A stretch of 64,000 bases of DNA from JAGRGG01 sp965217265 (GCA_965217265.1 CBDCHP010000011.1:1116001-1180000), one strand, 5' to 3'; counted from the stretch's first letter, positions 16,801 through 27,717 are shown. The notes: a model not told the origin generated them from the letters alone. A program made the numbers and translations.

Positions 16801-19416
16801 ATGTCCTATCTCGTTCGCAGCGTCGGCAGGCTCAGCCTTCTCGTCACCCTCCTGATCGGCGGCGTGCTGCTCTTGGCGGTGACGGGCTCGCTCCTGGTCG
16901 TCGTGCTGACCGCGCGCCAGCAGGACGCCCTGGCGCTCGCCGCCGAGCGGCGCCTCGCCGAGACGGCCATCGCCACGCGCACCGCGAAACTCACCTCGAT
17001 CGTCAAGGAGTATACGTGGTGGAACGAAACGCTGGAGAAGATGCAGGGCCCGCAGGGGATCGATCTTGATTGGGCGGACGGCAATCTCGGCCCTTGGATC
17101 TACAACTCTTACGGCTACGAGGGCAGCTTCTTCCTCGATCCCGACGGCGGCATCGTCTACGCCATGCTGGATGGCGAGCGCGTCGAGGGCGATCGTCTCG
17201 GCATCGCAGGGGGGGAGCTCGCGGCGCTGCGTGCCGAGGCCCTTATCGCGCCGCTCGACGACCCCAAGGGCGCCGGCGGCATCGTCATGACCGAACGCGG
17301 GCCGGCCCTGGTCGGCTTGGATGCCGTCACCCCGGAAGACCCCGAGGGCGAGGCGGCGCTGGCCATTCTCGCCGCCGAGGCGGCGGGGCGGAAGGTCCGC
17401 GGCTTCATCGTCTTCATCGATCTCCTCGATCGCGACGTGCTGGAGGAGATGGGCGAAGCCTACCTCTTGCAAGACGCCAATTTTGCAACTGAAACCGCAT
17501 CTCCCGCCGCCCTGCCGCTGACGTCGCCGGGCGGGGCGACCGTCGGAGCACTGCAGTGGGTGCCGTCCGAACCCGGCGACGATCTCCTGCGCAACCTCCT
17601 GCCGGTCCTCGGCCTCGTCGGGCTGGGCGCCCTGGCGCTGACGGCGTGCGTGGCCGTCTACCTGCGCCGCAGTACCAAGGCCATCCAGGTCGCCCAGACG
17701 GCGCTGATCGCGAGCGAGACCCGGTTTCGCGACGTCGCCGAGGCCGCGTCGGACTGGATCTGGGAGACGGACGCAAAGATGCGCCTGACCTACGTTTCCG
17801 AGCGCTTTACCCAAGCGACCGATCTTCCCGCCGAGATCGTCAAGGGCATGCACCTGCGGATGTTCGCCTGCCCCGACGAGGGCACCCGAAACGAGTTCGA
17901 GGCGATGCTGGCCGAGCAGCGCGGCCTGCGCGATGTTCGCTGCCGCTACCACACGGCGGGGCGCGAGGAGCGCTTCTGCCGCCTGTCGGCCCGGCCGGTC
18001 CCGGCGCCCGACGGAAGCTTCGCCGGCTATCGCGGCACCGCCACCGACATTACACACGAGGTGCGCGCCCAGGCGCGCATCGAGCACCTGTCGCTGCACG
18101 ACCCGCTGACGGGCTTGGCCAACCGCGTCCTCCTGCGCGAGCGCCTGTCGCAGACCCTCGCCCTGGCGGCGGCGCAGGGGACGCTGACGGCCGTGCTCTG
18201 GATCGACCTCGACCGTTTCAAGGAGGCCAACGACACGCTCGGCCACGCCGCCGGCGACGCCCTTCTGAAGATCGCCGCCGAGCGCCTGCGCGTCTGCGCC
18301 AGGGACAGCGACACGGTGGCCCGCGTCGGCGGCGACGAGTTCGTCCTGGTCTTGACCAACTTAAGAGAGGCCGGACAGGCACAGGACACGGCCGAGCGGC
18401 TGCTGGAGGCGTTCTCGGTTCCGATCGACTGCGGCGGCGACCAAGCCTTCGTCCTGGGCCTGAGCATCGGCATCGCCTGCGCCCCCGACGACGGGCGCCG
18501 GGAGGAGGCGCTGCTCAACCGCGCCGACATGGCGCTCTATCAGGCCAAGCGCGACGGGCGCGGCGCTTGGCGCCGCTACCTGCCGGAGATGGACAAGCAG
18601 TTGCGCGAGCGCCGGGCGATCGAGACCGACCTGCGCGACGCCCTGGCGCGGGGCCAGTTCGAACTGCACTATCAACCGCGCGTCGAGGCGCGGTCCGGGC
18701 GCATGGTCGGGGTCGAGGCGCTGCTGCGCTGGCACCACCCCGAGCGCGGGCTCGTGTCGCCCTGCGAGTTCATCAACATCGCCGAGGAGACCGGCCTCAT
18801 CGTGCCGATCGGCGCCTGGGTGCTGCGCACCGCCTGCCAAGAGGTCAAGAGGTGGCCGGGCCTGTTCGTCTCGGTCAACGTCTCGGCGGTCCAGTTCCGC
18901 CAGAGCGACGTCGTCGAGACCGTGCGGGGCGTCTTGACCGAGACGGGGCTCGAAGCGGACCGGCTCGAACTGGAACTGACCGAGAGCGTCTTGATGGAGG
19001 ACACGGGCTCGGCCGTGGGCAGCCTCAAGCGCCTCAGCGGCCTCGGCGTGAAGCTCGCGATGGACGATTTCGGCACCGGCTACTCGTCGCTCAGCTACTT
19101 GAGCAGCCTGCCCTTCGACAACATCAAGATCGACCGCAGCTTCATCCACCGCATCGGCAGCGCCCAGGAGGCCGAGGCCGTCGCCCGCGCGATCGTGACC
19201 CTGGGCCACGAATTGCGAATGCGCACGACCGCCGAGGGGATCGAGAACGAGGACCAGCTCACCTTCCTGCTCGGCCAGGGCTGCGACGAGCTGCAAGGCT
19301 TCTACCTCGGCCGCCCGATGACGGCGGACGCGATCGAGGCGTGGCGGCACAAGGCGATGCCGGTGGTCGCGCCGGGGCGGCGGCATGCCCGTAACCTAGA
19401 GGCGGCGTTGACCTGA
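16801..19416 (+). CDS. CHASE4-PAS-GGDEF-EAL cyclic-di-GMP enzyme
   Basis: This 871-residue membrane-bound regulator makes and/or breaks cyclic-di-GMP. Layout: transmembrane helix (residues 12-36), periplasmic CHASE4-like sensor with the signature KEYTWWNETLEKM (about 60-260), second helix (about 262-290), PAS domain (about 305-420), GGDEF (about 425-590) and EAL (about 605-850). The GGDEF motif is intact in RVGGDEFVLVL, with a full RxxD inhibitory site five residues before it. The EAL motif reads VGVEALLRWHHP and the metal/catalytic DDFGTGYSSLSYL is present, so both activities are possible. No partner gene is adjacent. Start ATG 16801 has no strong Shine-Dalgarno. Confidence 0.94.
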   Translation: MSYLVRSVGRLSLLVTLLIGGVLLLAVTGSLLVVVLTARQQDALALAAERRLAETAIATRTAKLTSIVKEYTWWNETLEKMQGPQGIDLDWADGNLGPWIYNSYGYEGSFFLDPDGGIVYAMLDGERVEGDRLGIAGGELAALRAEALIAPLDDPKGAGGIVMTERGPALVGLDAVTPEDPEGEAALAILAAEAAGRKVRGFIVFIDLLDRDVLEEMGEAYLLQDANFATETASPAALPLTSPGGATVGALQWVPSEPGDDLLRNLLPVLGLVGLGALALTACVAVYLRRSTKAIQVAQTALIASETRFRDVAEAASDWIWETDAKMRLTYVSERFTQATDLPAEIVKGMHLRMFACPDEGTRNEFEAMLAEQRGLRDVRCRYHTAGREERFCRLSARPVPAPDGSFAGYRGTATDITHEVRAQARIEHLSLHDPLTGLANRVLLRERLSQTLALAAAQGTLTAVLWIDLDRFKEANDTLGHAAGDALLKIAAERLRVCARDSDTVARVGGDEFVLVLTNLREAGQAQDTAERLLEAFSVPIDCGGDQAFVLGLSIGIACAPDDGRREEALLNRADMALYQAKRDGRGAWRRYLPEMDKQLRERRAIETDLRDALARGQFELHYQPRVEARSGRMVGVEALLRWHHPERGLVSPCEFINIAEETGLIVPIGAWVLRTACQEVKRWPGLFVSVNVSAVQFRQSDVVETVRGVLTETGLEADRLELELTESVLMEDTGSAVGSLKRLSGLGVKLAMDDFGTGYSSLSYLSSLPFDNIKIDRSFIHRIGSAQEAEAVARAIVTLGHELRMRTTAEGIENEDQLTFLLGQGCDELQGFYLGRPMTADAIEAWRHKAMPVVAPGRRHARNLEAALT

Positions 19417-19430
19417 CACGTCGGCGGTCA

Positions 19431-19576
19431 CGCTTCGCGTCCGCTGCGCGGGGCTTTCTCTTCTTTCTTTTTGCCAGTGTTAACGCAGGCGGCTGGCCGC
19501 GCCGCCGAGGGCCGGCCCCGGACAAAGCAAAAAAGAGAAAAAAGAAGATCGCGCGTCAGCGCACGCGCAAGCGTTC
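19431..19576. repeat. Intergenic element copy 2 (both arms)
   Basis: A mirrored element fills the gap between the convergent cyclic-di-GMP gene and acs. The left arm begins CGCTTCGCGTCCGCTGCGCG and runs into GGGCTTTCTCTTCTTTC. The right arm runs AAAAAAGAGAAAAAAGAAG into GCGCACGCGCAAGCGTTC. Each arm, read outward from its gene, is a GC-rich segment followed by T-tracts, so the unit looks like a bidirectional terminator. The centre (TTAACGCAGGCGG and GGCCGGCCCC) is not shared with other copies. Confidence 0.7.
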
Positions 19577-19578
19577 GA

Positions 19579-21513
19579 TTATCCCGCCTCCTTGCGATTC
19601 GCCACCAGATCATCGACCACCGCCGGCTCGGCGAGCGTCGAGGTGTCGCCCAACTGCTCGTGCTCGTTGGCGGCGATCTTGCGCAGGATCCGGCGCATGA
19701 TCTTGCCCGAGCGCGTCTTAGGCAGGCCCGGCGCGAATTGGATGAAGTCGGGCGACGCGATCGGGCCGATCTCGTTCCTGACGTGCTTGACCAACTCCTT
19801 CTTCAAGTCCTCGGACGGCTCGAAGCCGTCGGTCAGGGTCACGTAGCAGTAGATGCCCTGGCCCTTGATGTCGTGCGGGAAGCCGACGACCGCCGCCTCC
19901 GACACCGCCTTGTGGCCGACGAGCGCGCTCTCGACCTCGGACGTGCCCATGCGGTGCCCGGAAACGTTGATGACGTCGTCGACCCGGCCGGTGATCCAGT
20001 AGTAGTCGTCGTGGTCGCGCTTGGCCCCGTCGCCCGTCGTGTAGACGCCCTTGAAGGTCGAGAAGTAGGTCTGCACGAAGCGCTCGTGGTCGCCGTAGAC
20101 GGTGCGCATCTGCCCGGGCCAACTGTCGGTGATGACGAGGTTGCCCTCGCCCGGCCCCTCGACCGGCTTGCCGTCGTTGTCGAACAAGGCCGGCTTGACG
20201 CCGAAGAAGGGCAGGCCGGCCGAGCCGGGCTTCAAGTCGGTGGCGCCCGGAAAAGGCGTGATCAGGATGCCGCCGGTCTCGGTCTGCCACCACGTGTCGA
20301 CGATCGGGCAGCGGTCCTCGCCCACGACCTCGTGATACCAGCGCCACGCCTCGGGGTTGATCGGCTCGCCGACCGTCCCTAAGAGCCGCAGGCTCTTGCG
20401 CGAGGTCGCCTTCACCGGCCCCTCGCCCTTTTGCATCAAGGCGCGGATCGCGGTGGGGGCGGTGTAGAAGACCGACACCTCGTGCTTGTCGACGACCTGC
20501 CAGAAGCGGCCCGCGTCGGGGTAGTTCGGCACGCCCTCGAACATCAAGGTCGTCGCGGCGTTGGCGAGCGGGCCGTAGACGATGTAGCTGTGCCCGGTTA
20601 CCCAGCCGACGTCGGCCGTGCACCAGTAGACGTCGTGGCCCTTGATGTCGAAGATGTAGTGGTGCGTCATCGCGGCGAAGAGCAGGTAGCCGGCCGTCGT
20701 GTGCAAGACCCCCTTGGGCATCCCGGTCGAGCCCGAGGTGTAGAGGATGAAGAGCGGGTCTTCCGCGTTCATCCGCTCGGGCTCGCAGGTCGTCGCGGCG
20801 TTCGCCATCGCGGCGTTCAGGTCGACGTCGCGCCCGTCCTTCATGGCGACGTCGCCGTTGGTGTGCTTGTGGACCAGCACCGCAACGTCGGTGCCGGCGC
20901 GCTCCAGCGCCTTGTCCACGTTCGCCTTCAAGGGGATCGTGCGCCCGCCGCGCCGCCCCTCGTCGGCGGTGATGATGGCGCTGGCACCGCTGTTCACCAC
21001 CCGATCCTTCAAGGCGTCGGGCGAGAAGCCGCCGAAGACGATCGAGTGGATGGCGCCGATGCGGGCACAGGCCAGCATGGCGTAGGCCGCCATCGGGATC
21101 ATCGGCAGATAGAGGACGACCCGGTCCCCCTTCTTGACGCCGTGGTCGCGCAGGACGTTGGCGAGCCGGCAGACCTGCTCGTGCAGTTCGCGATAGGTGA
21201 TCTTGGCGTCGGTGTCCGGCTCGTCGCCCTCCCAGATGATCGCGACGCGATCGGCGTGCTCGTCTAGGTGTCGGTCGATGCAGTTGACCGCGACGTTCAG
21301 TTCGCCGTCCTCGAACCACTTGATGCTGACGTCGCCCGTGAACGACGTGTTCTTGATCTTGGTCGGCTTCTTCATCCAATCGAGGCGCCCGACCTGGTCG
21401 GCCCAAAAAGCCTCCGGCTCCTCGACCGAGCGCCGGTACATGGCCTCGTAGTCCTTGCTGTCGATGTGCGCGAGTTCCGCGACATGTTCCTCGACCGGAT
21501 ACAAGTCCGCCAT
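19579..21513 (-). CDS. acs: Acetyl-CoA synthetase (AMP-forming)
   Basis: This 644-residue enzyme converts acetate, ATP and CoA to acetyl-CoA. Family motifs are in place: LYTSGSTGMPKGVLHT (AMP-binding P-loop), WWQTETGG, YTTGDGAKRDHDDYYWITGR, and the C-terminal KTRSGKIMRRI whose Lys is the acetylation-regulated catalytic residue. Length matches the roughly 650-residue family. The gene is separated from tesA by a 291-base region with DnaA-box-like sites, which must contain its promoter. It converges on the cyclic-di-GMP gene. Confidence 0.97.
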   Translation of the reverse strand: MADLYPVEEHVAELAHIDSKDYEAMYRRSVEEPEAFWADQVGRLDWMKKPTKIKNTSFTGDVSIKWFEDGELNVAVNCIDRHLDEHADRVAIIWEGDEPDTDAKITYRELHEQVCRLANVLRDHGVKKGDRVVLYLPMIPMAAYAMLACARIGAIHSIVFGGFSPDALKDRVVNSGASAIITADEGRRGGRTIPLKANVDKALERAGTDVAVLVHKHTNGDVAMKDGRDVDLNAAMANAATTCEPERMNAEDPLFILYTSGSTGMPKGVLHTTAGYLLFAAMTHHYIFDIKGHDVYWCTADVGWVTGHSYIVYGPLANAATTLMFEGVPNYPDAGRFWQVVDKHEVSVFYTAPTAIRALMQKGEGPVKATSRKSLRLLGTVGEPINPEAWRWYHEVVGEDRCPIVDTWWQTETGGILITPFPGATDLKPGSAGLPFFGVKPALFDNDGKPVEGPGEGNLVITDSWPGQMRTVYGDHERFVQTYFSTFKGVYTTGDGAKRDHDDYYWITGRVDDVINVSGHRMGTSEVESALVGHKAVSEAAVVGFPHDIKGQGIYCYVTLTDGFEPSEDLKKELVKHVRNEIGPIASPDFIQFAPGLPKTRSGKIMRRILRKIAANEHEQLGDTSTLAEPAVVDDLVANRKEAG

Positions 21514-21651
21514 CGTCGTTCCCCCTGATCAAAGATGAAGATCGGCAACCGGCATGTAAGGCCACTACCGCTCGCCCATCAAGTCCCCAATCGGGCAACC
21601 CTTCATTGGGGCGGTGCATGAACCCCGTGCCAAATGCCGGACAAGATCAAG

Positions 21652-21716
21652 TTATCCACAAGATTGGGCCGAATCCGGGCTTGATCCCCAAGCTTATCCA
21701 CAAACTGTGGGTAAGC
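21652..21716. promoter_or_regulatory. Cluster of DnaA-box-like sites and a near-palindrome upstream of acs
   Basis: Two perfect DnaA-box consensus sequences TTATCCACA lie at 21652-21660 and 21694-21702. A third related box is on the other strand at 21706-21714 (TGTGGGTAA). The last two form a near-perfect palindrome, GCTTATCCACA-AAC-TGTGGGTAAGC (21692-21716), with one mismatch. GAATC (GANTC, the alphaproteobacterial CcrM methylation site) occurs at about 21671 and 21731. The region 21514-21804 holds no gene. It could be an acs operator, a DnaA-titrating site or part of an origin. Confidence 0.5.
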
Positions 21717-21804
21717 GGGTGATTTCGGATCGAATCGCCTTCGATTTGGGCGGCTATTTCAAGTTATACATGAAGAACACGCTTCAACCCGTCATGGCAA
21801 GCCC

Positions 21805-22494
21805 TTATCCGGCTCTTTCGGGTCCGACGCCGGTGGAATGTAGCCAAGCGGTCACAAAGGGCAAGAGGCGATCGACGATGGCCTTCACCCCCTTCGGGTT
21901 GGGGTGGATGCCGTCCGGCTGCATCAAGGACGGATCCTGGATCGCGCCGTCGAGGAAGAACGGGTCGAGCGGCACGTCCTTCTCGGCGGCGAGATCGGCG
22001 AAGACGGCGCGAAACGCGCTCGTGTAGGCGCCGCCCATGTTGGGGGGCGCTTCCATGCCGCTCAGCATCACTTCAACACCTTGGGCTTGCGCCTTGTCGA
22101 CGATGCCGGCGAGGTTGGCGCGCAGCGCCTCGGTCGGCAGCGCGCGCAGGCCGTCGTTGCCGCCGAGTTCGACGATCATGTGCGTCGGATCGTCGGCGAG
22201 CAGCCAGTCGATGCGGGCGAGGCCGCCGGCCGAGGTGTCGCCCGAGACGCCGGCGTTGACGACGGTGCAAGGATACCCCGCCTCGACCAGCGCCGTTTCC
22301 AGTTGCGTCGGGAACGCGTCTTTCAGTTGCACGCCGTAGCCGGCGGTGAGCGAATCGCCCAGGACCGCGACGCGGCAGGCACCCGCGGCCTCGGCCGACG
22401 TCACCAGCAACAACAAGGCGACGAGCGGCCAGACCCCGCGCCGCTTGCCGCGCCCGTTCTCGTGCCCCATCTCGCTCAACAGAAGTTTCCTCAT
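21805..22494 (-). CDS. tesA: Periplasmic GDSL esterase / arylesterase (TesA-like)
   Basis: This 229-residue SGNH hydrolase resembles multifunctional lysophospholipase/thioesterase I. The hydrophobic leader VWPLVALLLLVTSAEAAGA gives a signal peptide and periplasmic location. Block I VAVLGDSLTAGYG carries nucleophile Ser48, block III is LGGNDGLRALP, and the C-terminal DGIHPNPKG carries the catalytic Asp and His. It starts only 14 bases from the divergent ABC ATPase gene, the same layout as tesA / ybbA-ybbP in enterobacteria. An alternative start at ATG 22470 would drop eight residues. Confidence 0.9.
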   Translation of the reverse strand: MRKLLLSEMGHENGRGKRRGVWPLVALLLLVTSAEAAGACRVAVLGDSLTAGYGVQLKDAFPTQLETALVEAGYPCTVVNAGVSGDTSAGGLARIDWLLADDPTHMIVELGGNDGLRALPTEALRANLAGIVDKAQAQGVEVMLSGMEAPPNMGGAYTSAFRAVFADLAAEKDVPLDPFFLDGAIQDPSLMQPDGIHPNPKGVKAIVDRLLPFVTAWLHSTGVGPERAG

Positions 22495-22508
22495 CGTATC
22501 GGACCCGC

Positions 22509-23191
<683 letters not shown>

Positions 23192-23195
<4 letters not shown>

Positions 23196-25699
23196 GCCCG
23201 GCCCGCCTCTTACGCCTTGCTTGGCGCGACCTCAAGGGCGGCTTGTCCCGGCTTTGGGTCGTGGTGGCGAGCTTAGCACTCGGCGTCGGCCTCATCGCCG
23301 GCATCGGCGGGGTCAACGCCGCCCTCATCACCGCCCTGGAGCGCGACGCGGCGAAACTCCTGGGCGGCGATCTCGCCTACGAAGCCACCAACGCGCCCGT
23401 TCCCGAGGCGGCGCTGGCCGCGACCCTGCCCGAAGGGGGGCGCCTGTCGCGCACGCTGCGCACCGGCTCGATCGCGTTCGCCAAGGGCGGCCGCAGCGCC
23501 CCGGTCGAGATCAAGGCCGTCGACGCCGCCTACCCGCTCGCGGGCTCGGTGACGCTCGACCCGCCGATACCCTTGAATGATGCGATCGCGCCGGGGCGGA
23601 TCGCGATCGACCCGCTGCTCCTCGCCCGCCTCGGCATCGAGGTCGGCGACGAGGTGCAGATCGGCAAGGAATGGGTCGAGGTCGCGGCGACGATCGAGAA
23701 CGAGCCGGACAAGATCGCCTCCTTCGCCGGCGGCGGCGACCGCGTCCTCATGCGCGACGCGACGCTGGACGGCCTCGACATCCTCCTGCCCGGCGCGCTC
23801 GTTCGCTACAGCGACCGCGTCCTCTTGCCCCCCGGCCTCGACGCCGCGGCCGAGGTGCGGCGGATCGAGGCGGCGTCGCCCGACGTCAACTACCGCGTTC
23901 GCGCCGCGTCCGCCGTGCAGCCGCGCATCGAGCGGGTCAGCGACCGGCTCGCGGCGTGGCTGACGCTGGCAGGGCTCGCCTCGCTGCTCATCGGTGGCCT
24001 CGGCGTCGGTCTCGCCGTCGGCGCTTGGCTGGACGGCAAGACCGCGATGATCGCGACGCTCAAGACGACGGGCGCCCGCGGCCGCGACATCGACGCGCTC
24101 TTGGGCGCCGAGATCCTGTTCTTGGCCCTCATCGGCACCTGCGCCGGCCTCGTCTTGGGCGCCCTCCTGCCGCAGGCCGTGCGTTTGTTGCCGGCGAACC
24201 TGCTGCCGATCGACCTCGAACCCGGCGTCGCCCTGGCACCGCTTCTCCTCGCCGGCTTCGTCGGCCTGCTCACCGCCGCCCTGTTCAGCGTGCTGCCGCT
24301 CGCCCGCGCCCGCGACGTGCCGGCGGCGCGCCTGTTTCGCGACGCGGCCCTGGGCGACGTCGGCGGCGGCTGGCGGCGGGCGTGGCCCTGGCTCCTGGGC
24401 CTCGCCGTCTTGTTCACCGTCATCGTCGTGCTGGCCCTGCCCCAGCGCTGGCTAGGCGCCGGCTTCATCGCCGCGGCCCTCGTCTTCGGCGTCGTCCTCT
24501 ACCTGCTCGGCGGGGCGATCTTGGCGCTCTTGCCGCGCTTGGCGCCCCGGCTGCCGGGGGTCGTGCGCCCGGCGCTGCGCCGCCTCGCCCGGCCGGGCTC
24601 GGGCGCCCTTCCCGTCACCGGCGGGCTCGCGGCCGGCTTGGCGGCGCTTACCCTCGTCACCCTGATCGACGCCACCTTGCGCGCCGAGATCGTCGGCGAC
24701 CTGCCCGACAAAGTGCCGTCCCTCGTCTTCATCGACATCCAGCCGAACCAGCGCGAGCCCTTCACGGCCGAAATCGCCGAAACGGGCGGCACGGTCATGC
24801 AGATGACCCCCATCTTGCGCGGCCGGGTCGTGCGCATCGACGGCGCCGTGCCCGACGTCGCCTCCGTCGGCCCCGAAGGCCGCTGGACCCTGGAGAGCGA
24901 CCGCGGCCTGACGTGGCAGGGCGCGAAGCGGGCGACGACCGACATCGTCGCCGGCGAATGGTGGCCGGCCGACTACGACGGCCCGCCGCTCGTCTCGGTC
25001 GAGGACGAGGTGGCGAAAGCCTACGGCGTCGGCGTCGGCGACACGCTGGGCTTCAACATCCTGGGCCGCGTCATCGAGGCCGAGATCGCGTCGCTCCGGC
25101 GCGAGATCGACTGGTCGGAGGGCCAGATAGACTTCATCTTCATCTTCAGCCCTGGCGTGCTCGAAGGGGCCCCGCACACCCTCGTCGCCGCCGTCGACGT
25201 GCCCAAGGATCGGGAGGCGGCGTTGATGGGGGCGGTCGCGAAGTCCATGCCGAACCTGACCCCGATCAGGGTCGGCGAGATCATCGAGCGCCTGGGCAAC
25301 ATCCTTGAGCAGGTGGGCCTGGGCCTTCGCGCGGTCGCGGGCGTGACGCTCATCGCCGGCGGGCTCGTGCTCGCCGCCGCGATCGGCGCCTCGCGCCGGC
25401 GCCAGACGCAAGAGGCCGTGCTCTTGAAGGTGATCGGCGCCACCCGGCGGCAGATCCTCGTCCAGATGCTGACCGAGCTGGCCCTGCTCGGCGCCGTCGC
25501 CGGCGTCCTGGGCCTGAGCCTCGGCACGCTCGGCGCGTGGCTCGTCGCCGCGTTCGCCTTGAACCTGCCGCTCAGCCTTGCCCCGACGGCGGTGCTCGGC
25601 ATCTTGGCCCTGGCGCTCGCGCTGACCCTTTGCATCGGCGGCCTCGGCCTCGGCCGCGTGCTCGCCGCCCCGCCGAACCGGGCGCTGAAAGGCGCATGA
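23192..25699 (+). CDS. YbbP-like FtsX-family permease
   Basis: This 835-residue membrane protein (E. coli YbbP is of similar size) has an N-terminal helix, a large periplasmic domain, three helices (about 255-400), two more helices, a second periplasmic domain and a final FtsX domain with three helices including KVIGATRRQILVQML. The GTG at 23192 overlaps the stop of the ATPase (GTGA), which decides the start over the longer open frame. It pairs with the preceding ATPase. A role in lipid or lipoprotein handling is inferred from the family and the tesA neighbour. Confidence 0.92.
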
Positions 25700-25845
25700 A
25701 CGGTTTTTCACACCCCTTCATGAAACCTTAACCTGTTCTGGGGTAAAATCGCATACCGGACCGCCGTGGTCCTCTTGCTTAGTCCTTCAAAATCCCTAAA
25801 TCTGTTCACGGTCCTCGAAGCGCCAATCAGGAGAAGGGCACCTCA

Positions 25846-26568
25846 ATGGAAATCCGTGCTGGCCAGAGACACGCGCAACCGCGCGTCGATAGCGCCGAAA
25901 TCGACGCCGGCCTGCGCAGGTACATGCTGTCGGTGTACAACTACATGGTGCTGGGCCTCGGCCTGACGGGCATCGTTGCCTTGTTCACGGCCAATTCCCC
26001 CGCCATGCTGCAGGCGATCTTCGGCACGCCCTTGCAGTGGGTCGTCATGCTCGCCCCCTTGGGCTTTGTCCTTTTCTTCAGCTTTCGCATCAACAAGATG
26101 AGCACCGGCGCCGCCCAGATCTGCTTTTGGGCGTTCGCGGGCCTCATGGGGCTCTCGCTTGCCTCGATCTTCCTCGCCTTCACGGGCGCCAGCATCGCCC
26201 GCGTCTTCTTCATCACCGCCGGCACGTTCGGCGCGATGAGCCTCTACGGCTACACGACGAAGCGCGACCTGACCAAGCTCGGCAGCTTCCTTTTCATGGG
26301 GCTGATCGGCATCATCCTCGCCTCGGTCGTCAACATCTTCGTCGGCAGCACGGCGCTGCAGTTCGCCATCAGCGTGATCGGCGTCCTCGTCTTCGTCGGC
26401 CTCACCGCCTACGACACGCAGTCGATCAAGAACGAGTATGTGGGCGGCTTGGAGTACGCCGACGGCGGCGTGCAGACCAAGGGCGCCATCATGGGGGCCC
26501 TGCGCCTCTACCTCGACTTCATCAACCTCTTCATCATGCTGCTGCAGCTCTTCGGCAATCGCGAGTAG
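25846..26568 (+). CDS. Bax inhibitor-1/YccA family membrane protein
   Basis: This 240-residue protein has seven predicted transmembrane helices and belongs to the BI-1/YccA/YbhL family. A cytoplasmic N-terminus of about 30 residues precedes the first helix. The family motifs GTFGAMSLYGYTTKRDL and GLTAYDTQSIKNEY are present, the latter carrying an Asp important in the calcium-leak channels studied. In bacteria some members modulate FtsH or ion flux. A strong AGGAGAAGG precedes the ATG. The upstream 146 bases contain TAAAATC at 25744, a possible -10. A good intrinsic terminator follows at 26640. Confidence 0.92.
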   Translation: MEIRAGQRHAQPRVDSAEIDAGLRRYMLSVYNYMVLGLGLTGIVALFTANSPAMLQAIFGTPLQWVVMLAPLGFVLFFSFRINKMSTGAAQICFWAFAGLMGLSLASIFLAFTGASIARVFFITAGTFGAMSLYGYTTKRDLTKLGSFLFMGLIGIILASVVNIFVGSTALQFAISVIGVLVFVGLTAYDTQSIKNEYVGGLEYADGGVQTKGAIMGALRLYLDFINLFIMLLQLFGNRE

Positions 26569-26639
26569 CAGCCGGCCACGCCGCCACCCGGTCTTGATCG
26601 ACGGGCGGCGCGCCACGAAGGTTTTCCCCTCCCCTTGAA

Positions 26640-26671
26640 AGCGGGTCCGATCTTCGGGCCCGCTCTTTTTT
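26640..26671 (+). terminator. Intrinsic terminator of the BI-1 gene
   Basis: The arms AGCGGGTCCGA (26640-26650) and TCGGGCCCGCT (26654-26664) pair over eleven bases with one G-T wobble and a three-base loop, followed directly by CTTTTTT. It is 72 bases after the BI-1 family stop codon. Confidence 0.88.
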
Positions 26672-26742
26672 GCTGGAACGGGATGTGCTTCGGCCCAGTT
26701 AGATCGACGAATTTTGCTCGATCAAGCGACAGAGGAAAGCGG

Positions 26743-27555
26743 ATGGATCTAGGCATCGAGGGCAAGGTCGCCGTCGTCACCGGCGGCGACAGCGGCATCG
26801 GCCGCGAGACGGCGAAGCGGCTGGTCGAGGCCGGCGCCAAGGTGGTGTTGAGCGACATCGACGCGGGCGAACTGGAGAAGGCGATGGCCGACGTCCGCCG
26901 GGCAGCGGGCAAGGGCGGCGAGGTCGTCGCCGTTCCGGCCGACCTGACCAAGGCGGCATCCGTCGTGGCGCTCGCCGACCTCGCCGAGGAGCGTTTCGGC
27001 CCCGCCCACATCGTCGCCAACTGCGCCGGCGCGCGCGGGGCCGCGGGCGACTTCCTCGACCTGTCCGACGACGACTGGCTTGAGACGATCCAGGTCGACC
27101 TGATGGCCGCCGTGCGCGTCGCCCGCACCTTCATCCCGCAGATGCGCGAGCGCGGCTGGGGCCGCCTCGTCATGGTGGCGAGCGAGAACGCCGTGCAGCC
27201 CTACCCGGAAGAATCGCCCTACAACGCCTGCAAGGCCGCCGTCATCAACCTGACCAAGTCGCTGAGCAAGGCCTACGGCCCCGACGGCGTCCTGGTCAAC
27301 GTCGTCTCGCCCGCCTACATCGCCACGCCGATGACTGACGCGATGATGGAGCAGCAGTCTAAGGAACTCGGCAAGTCGTTCGACGAGACGGTCCAGTGGT
27401 TCCTTGAGACCAACCGCCCCGGCATCGCCGTCAAGCGCCGCGGCCGGCCGGACGAGGTCGCGGCCGTCATCGCCTTCTTGTGCTCGGAACTGGCCAGCTA
27501 CATCAACGGCGCCAACTACCGCGTCGACGCCGGCGCCGTCCTCACCGTCAACTGA
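26743..27555 (+). CDS. SDR family oxidoreductase
   Basis: This 270-residue classical short-chain dehydrogenase/reductase is cytoplasmic and uses NAD(P). The cofactor motif TGGDSGIGRE (TGxxxGxG) lies near residue 14, NCAG is in place, and the active site has YNACK (Tyr and Lys of YxxxK) about 13 residues after a conserved Ser. It resembles 3-oxoacyl-ACP reductase/FabG-like members, but the substrate is not predictable. The ATG at 26743 is chosen because GAGGAAA precedes it and the conserved fold begins seven residues later. The open frame upstream crosses the terminator. A chemoreceptor gene follows after 162 bases. Confidence 0.9.
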   Translation: MDLGIEGKVAVVTGGDSGIGRETAKRLVEAGAKVVLSDIDAGELEKAMADVRRAAGKGGEVVAVPADLTKAASVVALADLAEERFGPAHIVANCAGARGAAGDFLDLSDDDWLETIQVDLMAAVRVARTFIPQMRERGWGRLVMVASENAVQPYPEESPYNACKAAVINLTKSLSKAYGPDGVLVNVVSPAYIATPMTDAMMEQQSKELGKSFDETVQWFLETNRPGIAVKRRGRPDEVAAVIAFLCSELASYINGANYRVDAGAVLTVN

Positions 27556-27717
27556 CGGACGCGGAGCCCGCCGCCTACCTGTTCAGGAAAGGAATGGGCG
27601 AGAAGCAACGCCGATCATCGACCGCCGCACGTCCGCCACCTTCACGAAATCTTAAGCGTGCCGGGCTACAACGACGACATCATTTGGCCGAATTTTTGGA
27701 GCCCAGCAATGTGAGCG

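Noticed and set aside
21652..21716. Calling this region the chromosomal origin outright
   Set aside because: Three boxes are suggestive, but the usual origin neighbours and a clear AT-rich unwinding element are lacking, so it is reported only as a candidate regulatory cluster.
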